From: DAOUEX01 sp034430235
GTDB lineage: Bacteria; Chloroflexota; Anaerolineae; UBA2200
Assembly (NCBI GenBank): GCA_964478075.1
Contig: CAYZGO010000017.1
Span: 11,938-75,937, forward strand
Length of the DNA: 64,000 nt
Reading direction: 5' to 3'
Shown here: one piece after another, positions 1-8,219 of the stretch
How the letters are laid out: each line of letters begins with the position of its first letter
Numbering within the stretch: position 1 is the stretch's first letter
The notes under the pieces: model-generated
The model's input: the letters and a program-made list of their open reading frames with translations, nothing else
What the model was told of the DNA's origin: nothing
Database searches by the model: none
Program-made: the position numbers and the translations under genes

Positions 1-428
1 GGCAGATATTCCGGCGCGCCGTAGACCTGCCGGGTGCTGGCATAGACAATCTTGATGTCTGGATTGTTGTGCCGGCACGCTTCGAGGATGGATAGTTGAG
101 CACGACAGTTGATCTCAAGGTCAGTATAGGGATCGTGCATGCTGTCAATGTGACTGACCTGACCAGCCAGGTTGAACAAGTAGTCCTGGCCGCGCACCAG
201 GTAGTTCATGCCACTCACATCGCGTACATCCGCGATGTTGACCCGCACGTTGTCTCTGATGGGCTCGATGTTGAACAGGTTGCCACCATAGTCTGGTATC
301 AGCGAGTCCACGAGCAGCACATCAGCCCCCTGTGCGACAAGGCGTATGGCCAAGTTACTGCCGATAAAGCCGAGGCCCCCTGTAACTAAAACCTTTTGAC
401 CTGTGAACTTGGCTTCGTACTGCACCAT
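1..428 (-). CDS. NAD-dependent sugar epimerase/dehydratase, N-terminal part (cut by window edge)
   Basis: The minus strand is open from an ATG at 428 to the window edge, about 142 codons. It starts MVQYEAKFTGQKVLVTGG and continues with GGLGFIGSNLA, the Rossmann GxxGxxG motif that binds NAD(P). Further on, residues near 120-135 read YASTRQVYG, the conserved segment before the catalytic YxxxK of extended short-chain dehydrogenases; the YxxxK itself lies outside the window. Enzymes of this family act in the cytoplasm on nucleotide sugars (for example UDP-glucose 4-epimerase or dTDP-glucose 4,6-dehydratase). It lies 11 bp downstream of a GT2 gene on the same strand, so it probably supplies an activated sugar to the glycan cluster. 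The exact substrate cannot be told from this fragment. Confidence 0.9.
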   Translation of the reverse strand, partial: MVQYEAKFTGQKVLVTGGLGFIGSNLAIRLVAQGADVLLVDSLIPDYGGNLFNIEPIRDNVRVNIADVRDVSGMNYLVRGQDYLFNLAGQVSHIDSMHDPYTDLEINCRAQLSILEACRHNNPDIKIVYASTRQVYGAPEYL

Positions 429-439
429 CTGGGAATTCC

Positions 440-1135
440 CTACGCCTTCGGACGACTGAGCCACGTGCTCAACCTCTTCTTGAACAAGAAGATGAGGTTA
501 GAAAACCCGTCCCGCCATAGCCTTAGCTTGCTTTCCCCAATGCGCGCTTTGTAGTAGATTGGCAATTCACGCGCTCTTAGATTCTTCTTGGTGAAGGCTT
601 CGATCTTGAGCTCTTCAGAGAAGGACATCTGATCGCTGAACAGGTTGAATTGCGACAGAATCGAGCGCTTGAAGATCCACATCCCCGACTGGGAGTCCTT
701 CAGCCAGATGAAGAACAGTGCAAACATGGTCACATCAAGTATGAAATTGCCCAGAACACGTAACGGCGAATTCGCCTCTTCGGCCTTGTGACCTGTACGA
801 TCACAGGAGATGAAATCGAGGTCCTCTTCGAGCATTACATCCAGGAGAACCGCGATAAAGCTGCGGGGGTAGGTTGCGTCCCCATCCATGGTCACAATGA
901 TGTCACCACTGGCCGCACGGAACCCCGCCCTGTATGCTGCGCCGTAACCGGCCTCGGTTTCAACAACCACCTTGGCCCCCATTGCAGCAGCCACTTCTGC
1001 GGTGCGATCGGTGCAGTTGTTGTCCACAACAATGATCTCGTCAACCAGGTCTGGCATGTCGGCAAGCGTCACCCGGATGCCATCCTCTTCATTATAGCAG
1101 GGTATCACCACCGAGACGGTGTGCCCCTCATACAT
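440..1135 (-). CDS. GT2 glycosyltransferase, polyprenyl-phosphate sugar synthase type
   Basis: About 231 residues with a GT-A fold: VSVVIPCYNEEDGIRVTL at the N-terminus, VDNNCTDRT, and the metal/nucleotide-binding MDGDATYPRSF motif. It resembles dolichyl-phosphate mannose synthases, which transfer a sugar from a nucleotide sugar to a polyprenyl phosphate on the inner membrane face. There is a short hydrophobic stretch (LDVTMFALFFIWL) but no C-terminal membrane anchor pair. An ATG two codons upstream (1141) is possible; the ATG at 1135 is preferred because GAGG sits eight bases before it. It lies between the epimerase and a radical SAM gene, probably in one operon. Sugar specificity is unknown. 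Confidence 0.88.
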   Translation of the reverse strand: MYEGHTVSVVIPCYNEEDGIRVTLADMPDLVDEIIVVDNNCTDRTAEVAAAMGAKVVVETEAGYGAAYRAGFRAASGDIIVTMDGDATYPRSFIAVLLDVMLEEDLDFISCDRTGHKAEEANSPLRVLGNFILDVTMFALFFIWLKDSQSGMWIFKRSILSQFNLFSDQMSFSEELKIEAFTKKNLRARELPIYYKARIGESKLRLWRDGFSNLIFLFKKRLSTWLSRPKA

Positions 1136-1162
1136 CAGCATGTCCTCTCTGATACAGACCGC

Positions 1163-2332
1163 CTATTCATCGCTGGACAGAGTCAGGGCAACCGTCGACT
1201 CCAATGCGCCACGCCTCAACCGGTGCCGTAGCTTGCTCCACTTGAGAGCAGCCCATTCCCTACCCACTCGCGGCAACACCAAAGGGTTGAACAGGATATT
1301 GATTGTCAGGAAACACTCGTAGGTGCAGAAGCACCTGGTATCCCGAATACACCTGCGGATCTCATCTGCCTTGGGACTGCTCCAGAGCTTTTTGAAATCA
1401 TAGTCCACGTCTCGCACGTTGCCAATCTGTTTGTCTATGTGCAACTCACAGGGCAAAACCTGCCCTTCGCTAAACATTGCGCCTCCCAAGGAACCAGCAT
1501 AGCACGGGATTTGGAAGCGGCGTTCCCGCACTGTTTTTGCGATGATATGCGGCCGGACTATGCGCTTGGCATTCAACACGTCAGAAAAGGGCATCTTGTA
1601 GTATCCTGACAGTATACGTGCCTTATTGTCTCTCTCCAAGGCGGCATGCAACTCTTCGTATTTGCGGATATCGAGGTTCTCAGCGCCAGGCTTTCGCGGG
1701 GCGCCGCGCCACAGCAGCGTGAACACTGTATTGACACCTAAGTGGTGAGTCAAATAGTCGTACAGTTCCAACAAGTGATCCTGGTTGTACGCCGAGACAG
1801 TAATCTCCACACAGGTGCTAAAATTGGGATAGTGCTTCTCTAGCAGGCGCAGTTCCTTATAGGTCCGCACAGTACGCTCGAACAGGCCTGGGAATTGGCG
1901 GATTTCATCGTGCCTCTCGCCGATGCCATCTATCGAAACATCAATGTGCAGGTCAAGATCAGGACAGGTATCGAGCATGTCCCTGGTTGTCGTGACTATG
2001 CGCGATGTGAGGCTGCCATTTGTCGGGATGCCTACGTTGGCTGCATGGTTGTTGCGATGAAAGATGCGCACAATCTCCGCCAGGTCACGACGGAGAAAAG
2101 GCTCGCCGCCCGTGGGTGTGAAAAAGAGCATGTCATCCATACTGGCTGATACCCGTTCGATCTCGTCAATCGTCAGCTCCTTCTCCTTGTGCGCGGGGTC
2201 ATGTGCAGCAAGCAGACAATGCTTGCAGTGAGCGTTGCAGAAATCGGTAACAAAGAACACGAAATATATCGGCGAGGCACCCTTCTTGTAAAAGATGCGA
2301 CTACCATACTTAAGGTATCTCTTATAATTCAC
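1163..2332 (-). CDS. Radical SAM protein with SPASM-like C-terminus
   Basis: 389 residues. The N-terminal part has FVTDFCNAHCKHCLL, the CxxxCxxC motif that binds the radical-SAM 4Fe-4S cluster, followed by TGGEPFLRRD, the usual GGE motif for SAM binding. The C-terminal third contains scattered cysteines (CYAGSLGG, LPCELH, RCFCTYECF) like a SPASM/twitch domain with an auxiliary cluster. Members modify peptides, sugars or cofactors. In this glycan cluster it may act on a sugar or a surface polypeptide, but no substrate can be assigned. The start is a GTG with AGGAG about seven bases upstream. The C-terminal tail after the cysteines is basic and has no recognised domain. Confidence 0.88.
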   Translation of the reverse strand: MNYKRYLKYGSRIFYKKGASPIYFVFFVTDFCNAHCKHCLLAAHDPAHKEKELTIDEIERVSASMDDMLFFTPTGGEPFLRRDLAEIVRIFHRNNHAANVGIPTNGSLTSRIVTTTRDMLDTCPDLDLHIDVSIDGIGERHDEIRQFPGLFERTVRTYKELRLLEKHYPNFSTCVEITVSAYNQDHLLELYDYLTHHLGVNTVFTLLWRGAPRKPGAENLDIRKYEELHAALERDNKARILSGYYKMPFSDVLNAKRIVRPHIIAKTVRERRFQIPCYAGSLGGAMFSEGQVLPCELHIDKQIGNVRDVDYDFKKLWSSPKADEIRRCIRDTRCFCTYECFLTINILFNPLVLPRVGREWAALKWSKLRHRLRRGALESTVALTLSSDE

Positions 2333-2350
2333 CCTGCTTCTCCTGACAAA

Positions 2351-3370
2351 TCAGTAGCGGTTCCCGCCCAGATAATCCACGACTGCCCACAAGACGCCCA
2401 GGCCGGAAACCCACAAGTCAGCGGGCAAGAACAGACAGCATTGTAACAGAAAGAGCCAACCCCGTGCTCGACGTAGCGCGTTTAGAAACGGTGCGTTCGC
2501 CAGCAGGATGGCCACGTAGCCCAACAGTGCAACCAGCGCCCACGAGGATTGCTTGGCCCATAGACTCAGGACGACAAACAGTGGCAACAACCAGGCTAGA
2601 AGCACCCCCAGCATGAAGAACCAGGGAACCGACGCATAATACTTCTGACCAACCTCGCGCTGAGCACGCTCCAGCTTTTTGCGCAGCCAGGTCTTGCTTA
2701 GCCCAAAAGCTCGCTCCAGGTCGGTCTTCAGCAAGCCGCTCAACGAGTAATACTTCAGGTGCTCTACTGTCAGGCGGGTATCAAGCCGTACCTTATATCC
2801 AGCTGTCAACAGCCTCTGCCCAAACTCGATGTCCTCGGTGACACTTGCACCTCGATAATTAGGGTCAAAGCCACCCATCTGCACAAAGACATCCCTGCGT
2901 ATGGCGGCAATGCTGGTGAAAAACACCCCCACACCACGTTCCGCGTCGCTGCTCGCAGCAAGGCGAGTGTAAGTGTAGTGCATCCATAGGTTCTTGAACT
3001 GGCTGCCAAAGTTGCGGTATCTCAGTCTCTGGCCCAGCAGACCAACAACTCCGGCGACGATCGGATCCCCGAAGTGCTCGGCAACCACGCTCAGCGTGTT
3101 CGGCTGCAACAAGATGTCAGCATCGGTGAAGAGAACGATGTCACCTTGCGCCTCGTCCACGCCGAGGTTCTTGGCCCTTGCCGCGCCGACGTTCTCGTGC
3201 AAGCGGACCACCCGGCAGGCATGTTGCGCTGCCACCTGCGCGGTATCGTCAATAGAAGCGTCGTCCACCACAATGACTTCGTACTCGGCATAATCTGAGC
3301 AGCAAATGGCTTGCAGACACTCACCGAGAGTACGTGCAGCGTTGTGTGCGGGGAGCACAACAGAAATCAT
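2351..3370 (-). CDS. GT2 glycosyltransferase with C-terminal membrane segments
   Basis: About 339 residues. A GT-A domain (MISVVLPAHNAARTLGEC, VVDDASIDDT, FTDADILLQPNTL) spans roughly residues 1-220, with a later GG[F]DPNYRGASVTEDIEFGQRL stretch holding the ED acid typical of processive or exopolysaccharide GT2s. Hydrophobic segments near residues 245-330 (FFMLGVLLAWLLPLFVVL, ALVALLGYVAILL) predict a membrane anchor at the C-terminus. It would add a sugar to a lipid-linked glycan at the cytoplasmic membrane. The ATG at 3370 starts directly with the canonical strand; a TTG seven codons upstream is an alternative. It is 18 bp upstream of the radical SAM gene on the same strand. About 160 bp without an obvious gene precede it. 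Confidence 0.88.
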   Translation of the reverse strand: MISVVLPAHNAARTLGECLQAICCSDYAEYEVIVVDDASIDDTAQVAAQHACRVVRLHENVGAARAKNLGVDEAQGDIVLFTDADILLQPNTLSVVAEHFGDPIVAGVVGLLGQRLRYRNFGSQFKNLWMHYTYTRLAASSDAERGVGVFFTSIAAIRRDVFVQMGGFDPNYRGASVTEDIEFGQRLLTAGYKVRLDTRLTVEHLKYYSLSGLLKTDLERAFGLSKTWLRKKLERAQREVGQKYYASVPWFFMLGVLLAWLLPLFVVLSLWAKQSSWALVALLGYVAILLANAPFLNALRRARGWLFLLQCCLFLPADLWVSGLGVLWAVVDYLGGNRY

Positions 3371-3548
3371 AGGCGACAACTCACTAACCAACGGGAGTTA
3401 GGCAATCAACTTAAGACTCTGGGATTTCCGGCAACAGCTCGGTTCCCGCAGTTGCTCCAAATACCCTGGTTGATTTACCGGCAAGATCACTCCCATGAAC
3501 TCACAAGCTCTGAACGTGCCTTTTCCACCCGTTCAATGGGCTATCAGA

Positions 3549-5330
3549 TTATACACGAGTTGTGTGAAAACGCGATATAAGATCGTCTTCGATATATGAA
3601 GCTTTTTTCACGCTTACTGCAGAGGGCATCCCATCCTCCTGGCGTCGGTAGAACAGGTAATCCTCGATCTGAGTCTCAAAGTCATATTCCGCTTCCAGAA
3701 TTGCCTTGAAAGCAGGGATCTCATCCAGTTGGGCACGTGAACCAAAAGGAGCCAGTGGAGTGACATCGTTCTCAACGAGCACGATGTATGCGGGTGGGGC
3801 CTCACGTATGTCGTCCAGGAAGTCCTGTCGCCAGGTTTCAAGACACGGATTACGGCCTTCGCCGGTGACCAGCACGTAGAAAGAAATATAGTTCGTAGGT
3901 GAGCGGCGCTGGGACAGGAAATTGACCAGGGGTTCCACACCCCAGATGAGCGCTGTTTCATCTGGCGCGCTGTGTTCGCGCAGGTACGCTGCTGCACGCC
4001 AGGTGCCCATACGTGAAAAGTCCTTGCCAATGTCAAACTGAGCGTAGTACTGCTCGGCACTCAGGCGGCCAGTCAGGTAAGCAGCTGTGCGCCTGTAGCG
4101 AACCAGATGGTCGTAGCCCATCCACAGCAACAGTCCGACAATAACGACCACGGCGAGAATGCTTCGCATGTCTATGTCTTGCCCCGGTCTAGAAGATGGC
4201 GGGACTGCGCGTTTCTTAGGCAAGGCATGGAGCAAGTCACGTGCCTGCCCACGTATCTCCCGCGCCAACCACATCAGGCTCACGGCTGAGAGCATCGCCG
4301 CAGGGGCCAGGATGGGGATCCAATGGTACTCAAAGAGCTTGCCTTGTAAAAGGGTGGCCGCCACACTGGACAGCAGAAAGACGACCACTGCTCCGCCAAG
4401 GCGATTGTGTCTGCGCCCTGCAAGGACACCAACCGCACCTGCCACGCTCAACCATAAGAGCAACTGCCAATCTCGCAGATAACGCACGATCACATCCAAC
4501 ATTGCCAACAGGCCATTGCCAAGTGCCAGCCCGCGTGCATTCAAATAGGCCCCAGTCCCGTAAGCGCGCCAGATTCCCAGCAGCTCTCTGAGACCATGCC
4601 CATAGAGATACAAGCCAATGGGCAAGAGGCCCAGCAATCCCCCCAGAACGAAGGCAGCCAGGCTGCACAGGACATCTCTCATACTGCAGCGTTCCCGCCA
4701 CATCTCGACGCACGCCCAAATCAACACAGCCAGGATGACCAGGCCTGCCGTTGGTTTGAACCAGAAGACGAAGCCGCTCGCTACACCACCAAGAAACCAC
4801 GCCAGGTTGCTTCGGCTCCGCACGCCGCGCACCATGCCATACACGCTGGCTACGAGGAAAGGCGCCATAAACGCTTCGGGGGTCGCTGCAGAATGGAAGT
4901 GAACCAACAGGTAGTAGCAGAAAGCGTAGATCCAGGCCGAGCAGGCGGCCACGCGGCGGTTGCGAAATACCTCCTGCGCCAGGACGTAGATCGAGGCAGC
5001 GCTCAGCAGCGTGTACAGCACGTCAAGAAGCCGAACCGCGAGCTCTGAACGGCCAAAGAGCGAAAAGCCCAGCCAATACCCAAAGTAGACACCAGGGGGC
5101 TTCAGTTCCCAGGCGTCACGAAATGGCGCCCCCCCCTGCATCATCAAGTCCGCAATGTAGGCGTAGATGCCCTGGTCCCGCGTGAACGGATAGAGCAGCG
5201 TTGGGAGCGCGGCCACCACCAACGTGGCAAGCAGCACTATCCAGAGAACAGGCCTAACCCAGCGTGGCCACTCAGTTGTCACATTCTCATTTGTGTACTC
5301 AGAATCCTCTGCGTCGTATCGCAATCGCAT
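3549..5330 (-). CDS. GT-C family membrane glycosyltransferase (GT39/ArnT-like)
   Basis: 593 residues with many transmembrane helices. After the first helix the extracytoplasmic loop reads YPFTRDQGIYAYIADLM (acid near residue 52) followed by WELKPPGVYFGYW, the arrangement of PMT_2 (glucosyl/mannosyltransferase) enzymes, which use polyprenyl-phosphate sugars on the outer membrane face. The last 150 residues form a soluble domain (HSAPDETALIWGVEPLVNFLSQRR). The ATG at 5330 has GAGGG seven bases upstream. It sits eight bases downstream of another GT-C gene. The acceptor (protein, lipid or polysaccharide) is unknown. Confidence 0.87.
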   Translation of the reverse strand: MRLRYDAEDSEYTNENVTTEWPRWVRPVLWIVLLATLVVAALPTLLYPFTRDQGIYAYIADLMMQGGAPFRDAWELKPPGVYFGYWLGFSLFGRSELAVRLLDVLYTLLSAASIYVLAQEVFRNRRVAACSAWIYAFCYYLLVHFHSAATPEAFMAPFLVASVYGMVRGVRSRSNLAWFLGGVASGFVFWFKPTAGLVILAVLIWACVEMWRERCSMRDVLCSLAAFVLGGLLGLLPIGLYLYGHGLRELLGIWRAYGTGAYLNARGLALGNGLLAMLDVIVRYLRDWQLLLWLSVAGAVGVLAGRRHNRLGGAVVVFLLSSVAATLLQGKLFEYHWIPILAPAAMLSAVSLMWLAREIRGQARDLLHALPKKRAVPPSSRPGQDIDMRSILAVVVIVGLLLWMGYDHLVRYRRTAAYLTGRLSAEQYYAQFDIGKDFSRMGTWRAAAYLREHSAPDETALIWGVEPLVNFLSQRRSPTNYISFYVLVTGEGRNPCLETWRQDFLDDIREAPPAYIVLVENDVTPLAPFGSRAQLDEIPAFKAILEAEYDFETQIEDYLFYRRQEDGMPSAVSVKKASYIEDDLISRFHTTRV

Positions 5331-5338
5331 TCAAACCC

Positions 5339-6919
5339 TCAATGGTAGATGTACACCTCTGCAGACTCCACAGCCGGAGGAAAAGAAGCAATTGGTTGCG
5401 CTCGTCCATAGACATCGTCAAGCCTGCTCTTCAGAACCCGAATCTGTGAGAAGTATGGATCATCGGGATACCCTCCAAGTGGCGCGATGAACCACAGGCG
5501 TGCCTCATTCCGTAGCTCTGTGGCCAGGTACTGCAGCGTTGGCTCTACGGACTGCGCTGCGCTCTTCCAGTTGGCCGCCCAGCCCACCCAGGTAATCTCC
5601 TCCACTCGACCGAAGGTAGAAGGAAAGGCAACCTGCACCTGGGGCCCATCGTAATAGTAGTTGAAAGTAGAAGCCAGATAGTCGGGAGCGATGACGATGA
5701 CGTCCTCACTGCTAATGTGTTCCGAGACGTAAGAAGCAATCTCACGCAAGTTGGACGTGCGCCGCACATAGGTCACAGACACCGTGTGTACCCACACAAT
5801 GGACAGTCCAAGCAGCAGTAGCAGTGAGAGAGCGCGGGGGCGAACAGCGTTCACACTCCGCGCTGCCAAATAGCACATCGCTGGAAAAGCGACCAGGGTC
5901 ACATACGAGGGTATGGTGCCGATAGCCCTCGGCGTCACCACCGCAGCAAGAATAATGGGTCCGACGAAACAGGACAGCACGATGTTCAATGAAGTGGAGA
6001 AACGCAGGTAGAAAGCCACGAGCGTTCGACGGAACTTGATTGTGAAAGTACCGAAAGCGAATAGGGCCATCCAGAGCCATGGCCTGCCGCCAGGCAATGC
6101 CAGGCCAGTGAGCTCGTTAAACAGGCGCAGGGCATTGCTCAGCCGCGATTGCTGTGGCAGCCAGGGCCCCATCACTGCTCCCTGCAAACGGAGTTGCTTG
6201 AGAATCACAGGCACCCATGGCGCATACAGTAAGGCCGCGCACATTTGGGCCGTCACCCAGGGCCAAAACAGCTTGCGTGCTTCCTTGCGCCAGACCATCT
6301 CCCATACGAAGAAGCAGTTTGCAGACAGTACCAAGAAGGCGCCGACGTTGTGTGTGTACAACACAAGAGCAAACGAGAGGACGATCCCCAGCCATCCCAT
6401 GTTCCTTGCCCTGCTGTGTTCAATGTCAGTCGGCGTAGTCACGAACCGATGGACAAAGTAGATGGCCAGTAAGCTAGCCAGCGGCAGGACAGTGTACATG
6501 CGCGCTGTGCGCGAGACCACAATGTGATGCGGTGATAGAGCAGCGGCAAAAGCTGCCAGCAGTGCGACATCAGCATTGAACATCTTGCGCCCTACCCAAT
6601 ATAAGGGCGGAATGGTCACTAATCCAAAAGCCACTGACAAGAAACGCAACCCCCAATCGCTGCCGAGTATCTTTTCCCAGAAATGCAGTAGAAAGTAGTA
6701 CAGGGGAGGGCTAACATCGGCATACACCAGGGCTTGCAGAATGCCAGATGGAAATGACCGGCGCGCCAGGAAGATGGTCTGCGCCTCATCACGCCAGATA
6801 CCAAAAGCATCCAGGTGATAGAGCCGAAAAGCTGCGCCGATACCAACGATGGCCACGAGAAGCAACCAATCGTGTTTATGAGATCCCAAGTCCTCCCGGA
6901 AACGCTTCATCCAGGACAC
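5339..6919 (-). CDS. GT-C family membrane glycosyltransferase (GT39-like)
   Basis: 526 residues, multi-pass. The first outside loop has DAFGIWRDEAQTIF (D44, E45), the DE motif of GT39/PMT_2 enzymes, then SPPLYYFLLHFW, a segment shared with the two tandem paralogues at 20.5-23.5 kb. The C-terminal region is hydrophilic (EHISSEDVIVIAPDYLASTFNYYYDGPQ) and probably lies outside the membrane. The start is probably the GTG at 6919, with GAGG four bases before it; an ATG three codons later is possible. It is tightly packed between a GT2-methyltransferase fusion and another GT-C gene. Confidence 0.86.
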   Translation of the reverse strand: MSWMKRFREDLGSHKHDWLLLVAIVGIGAAFRLYHLDAFGIWRDEAQTIFLARRSFPSGILQALVYADVSPPLYYFLLHFWEKILGSDWGLRFLSVAFGLVTIPPLYWVGRKMFNADVALLAAFAAALSPHHIVVSRTARMYTVLPLASLLAIYFVHRFVTTPTDIEHSRARNMGWLGIVLSFALVLYTHNVGAFLVLSANCFFVWEMVWRKEARKLFWPWVTAQMCAALLYAPWVPVILKQLRLQGAVMGPWLPQQSRLSNALRLFNELTGLALPGGRPWLWMALFAFGTFTIKFRRTLVAFYLRFSTSLNIVLSCFVGPIILAAVVTPRAIGTIPSYVTLVAFPAMCYLAARSVNAVRPRALSLLLLLGLSIVWVHTVSVTYVRRTSNLREIASYVSEHISSEDVIVIAPDYLASTFNYYYDGPQVQVAFPSTFGRVEEITWVGWAANWKSAAQSVEPTLQYLATELRNEARLWFIAPLGGYPDDPYFSQIRVLKSRLDDVYGRAQPIASFPPAVESAEVYIYH

Positions 6920-6925
6920 GTGGCC

Positions 6926-8206
6926 TCAACCCTCTCCAAGCTTTTCGAAGAGCAAGATCAACTCCGAATTGAAGATGTATTCGACACGTTCGAGACGGAA
7001 GCCATGTGCGGCCATCAAACGGATAAGGCCTTTGCGCGTGTAGTGGGTAATATGCTCGTCAGCATATGCGCCTGGCGCAAAGAACTTGTACAGGCGCTCG
7101 ATGATGAGCCAGCTCAGCCGGCTGTAGTCGGGCGTGCCGAGTACCAGGCGTCCGCCGTTTTTGAGCACGCGAGCCATCTCCAGGAAAGGTTGCTCACTTG
7201 ATACCAGGTGCTCTATGACCTGCGAGCACACTACCTGCTCGAAAGTATCGTTGGCAAACGGCAAGGCAAACACAGAGCCATTGACGAGGGGGCGACAGTA
7301 GCACCTGGCATATAGCAGCTTGTTCCGCTGGATGTCCAGGCCAACCGCGCGATCGTTCAAGTCACCCAGAATCCGGCTTGAACCGCAGCCCATGTCCAGG
7401 CAGGACTTGCTGGCATCAATCATGCCCGTGACGATCCGATGCCGTCGTCGCTGCCAATACCGCTGTAAAGGGATAATGCTGTCAAAGGCACGTGCGTCAT
7501 AGTCAGCCGATTCAATAGAGTTGCGCAGCTTCCACATGCGGAACAAGGTCTTCAGATAGGAGACGCCGAATCGCAGCAATTTGACCTTCGACTTGCCGCT
7601 ACTCCTTGGCACATAGCGAAAGGGCACCTCCACAATCTTGCAACCCTCTGCATAGCACCTGATCAGGATCTCCTGCAAAGCATCAAAGTCATTGCTGCGC
7701 AGATCGAGGCTGCTCAGAGCCGATGCACGGTACAGGCGAAAGCCGCTGGAAATGTCTTGCACTGGCAAAGACAAGACCTTGGTGTACACAACATTCAGGA
7801 TGATACTCAATATGCGCCTGTACAAGGGCATATCCGCACTGCCACCCTCTACATAGCGAGAGGCGATCACCAATTCGGCGCCAGAGCGATGGCTCCACAT
7901 AACCGGCACAAAGTCCGGCACGTGTGAGAGGTCAGCATCCATAGTCAGAACATACTCACCACAGGCGCGCTTGAACCCTGTCCACAATGCTCCTCCGTAG
8001 CCGGGCTCAGTCTGCTGCACCACAACAGCACGCGCAGCGGCACAAACCTCTTCAGTGGCATCTGAAGAGTGATTGTCAACCACGATAATCTCGTACTCGC
8101 TGTCACCTGTGCACGCAAGACTTGACAGCACCGTGTGCAATTGTGGCAAAAGCTTGGCCAGATTGTCCGCCTCATTCAAGGCGGGAATGACAACACTGAG
8201 CTCCAT
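6926..8206 (-). CDS. Fusion: GT2 glycosyltransferase + class I SAM-dependent methyltransferase
   Basis: 426 residues in two modules. Residues 1 to about 230 are a GT2 domain of the DPM1 type (MELSVVIPALNEADNLAKLL, VDNHSSDAT, TMDADLSHVPDFV). After a linker, residues about 265-426 form a methyltransferase: CLDMGCGSSRILGDL (motif I, SAM binding), AVGLDIQRNKL, then FEQVVCSQVIEHL and LKNGGRLVLGTPDY. The first half should make a polyprenyl-phosphate sugar; the second may methylate a sugar or lipid carrier in the same pathway. A single chain doing both suggests the methylated group is made at the same carrier. No frameshift or stop separates the modules. The ATG at 8206 has GGAG close upstream. Confidence 0.88.
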   Translation of the reverse strand: MELSVVIPALNEADNLAKLLPQLHTVLSSLACTGDSEYEIIVVDNHSSDATEEVCAAARAVVVQQTEPGYGGALWTGFKRACGEYVLTMDADLSHVPDFVPVMWSHRSGAELVIASRYVEGGSADMPLYRRILSIILNVVYTKVLSLPVQDISSGFRLYRASALSSLDLRSNDFDALQEILIRCYAEGCKIVEVPFRYVPRSSGKSKVKLLRFGVSYLKTLFRMWKLRNSIESADYDARAFDSIIPLQRYWQRRRHRIVTGMIDASKSCLDMGCGSSRILGDLNDRAVGLDIQRNKLLYARCYCRPLVNGSVFALPFANDTFEQVVCSQVIEHLVSSEQPFLEMARVLKNGGRLVLGTPDYSRLSWLIIERLYKFFAPGAYADEHITHYTRKGLIRLMAAHGFRLERVEYIFNSELILLFEKLGEG

Positions 8207-8219
8207 GAGTCTCCATTTG

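Noticed and set aside
96..389. Plus-strand ORF at the left edge
   Set aside because: It is the antisense frame of the epimerase gene and has no SD or family similarity.
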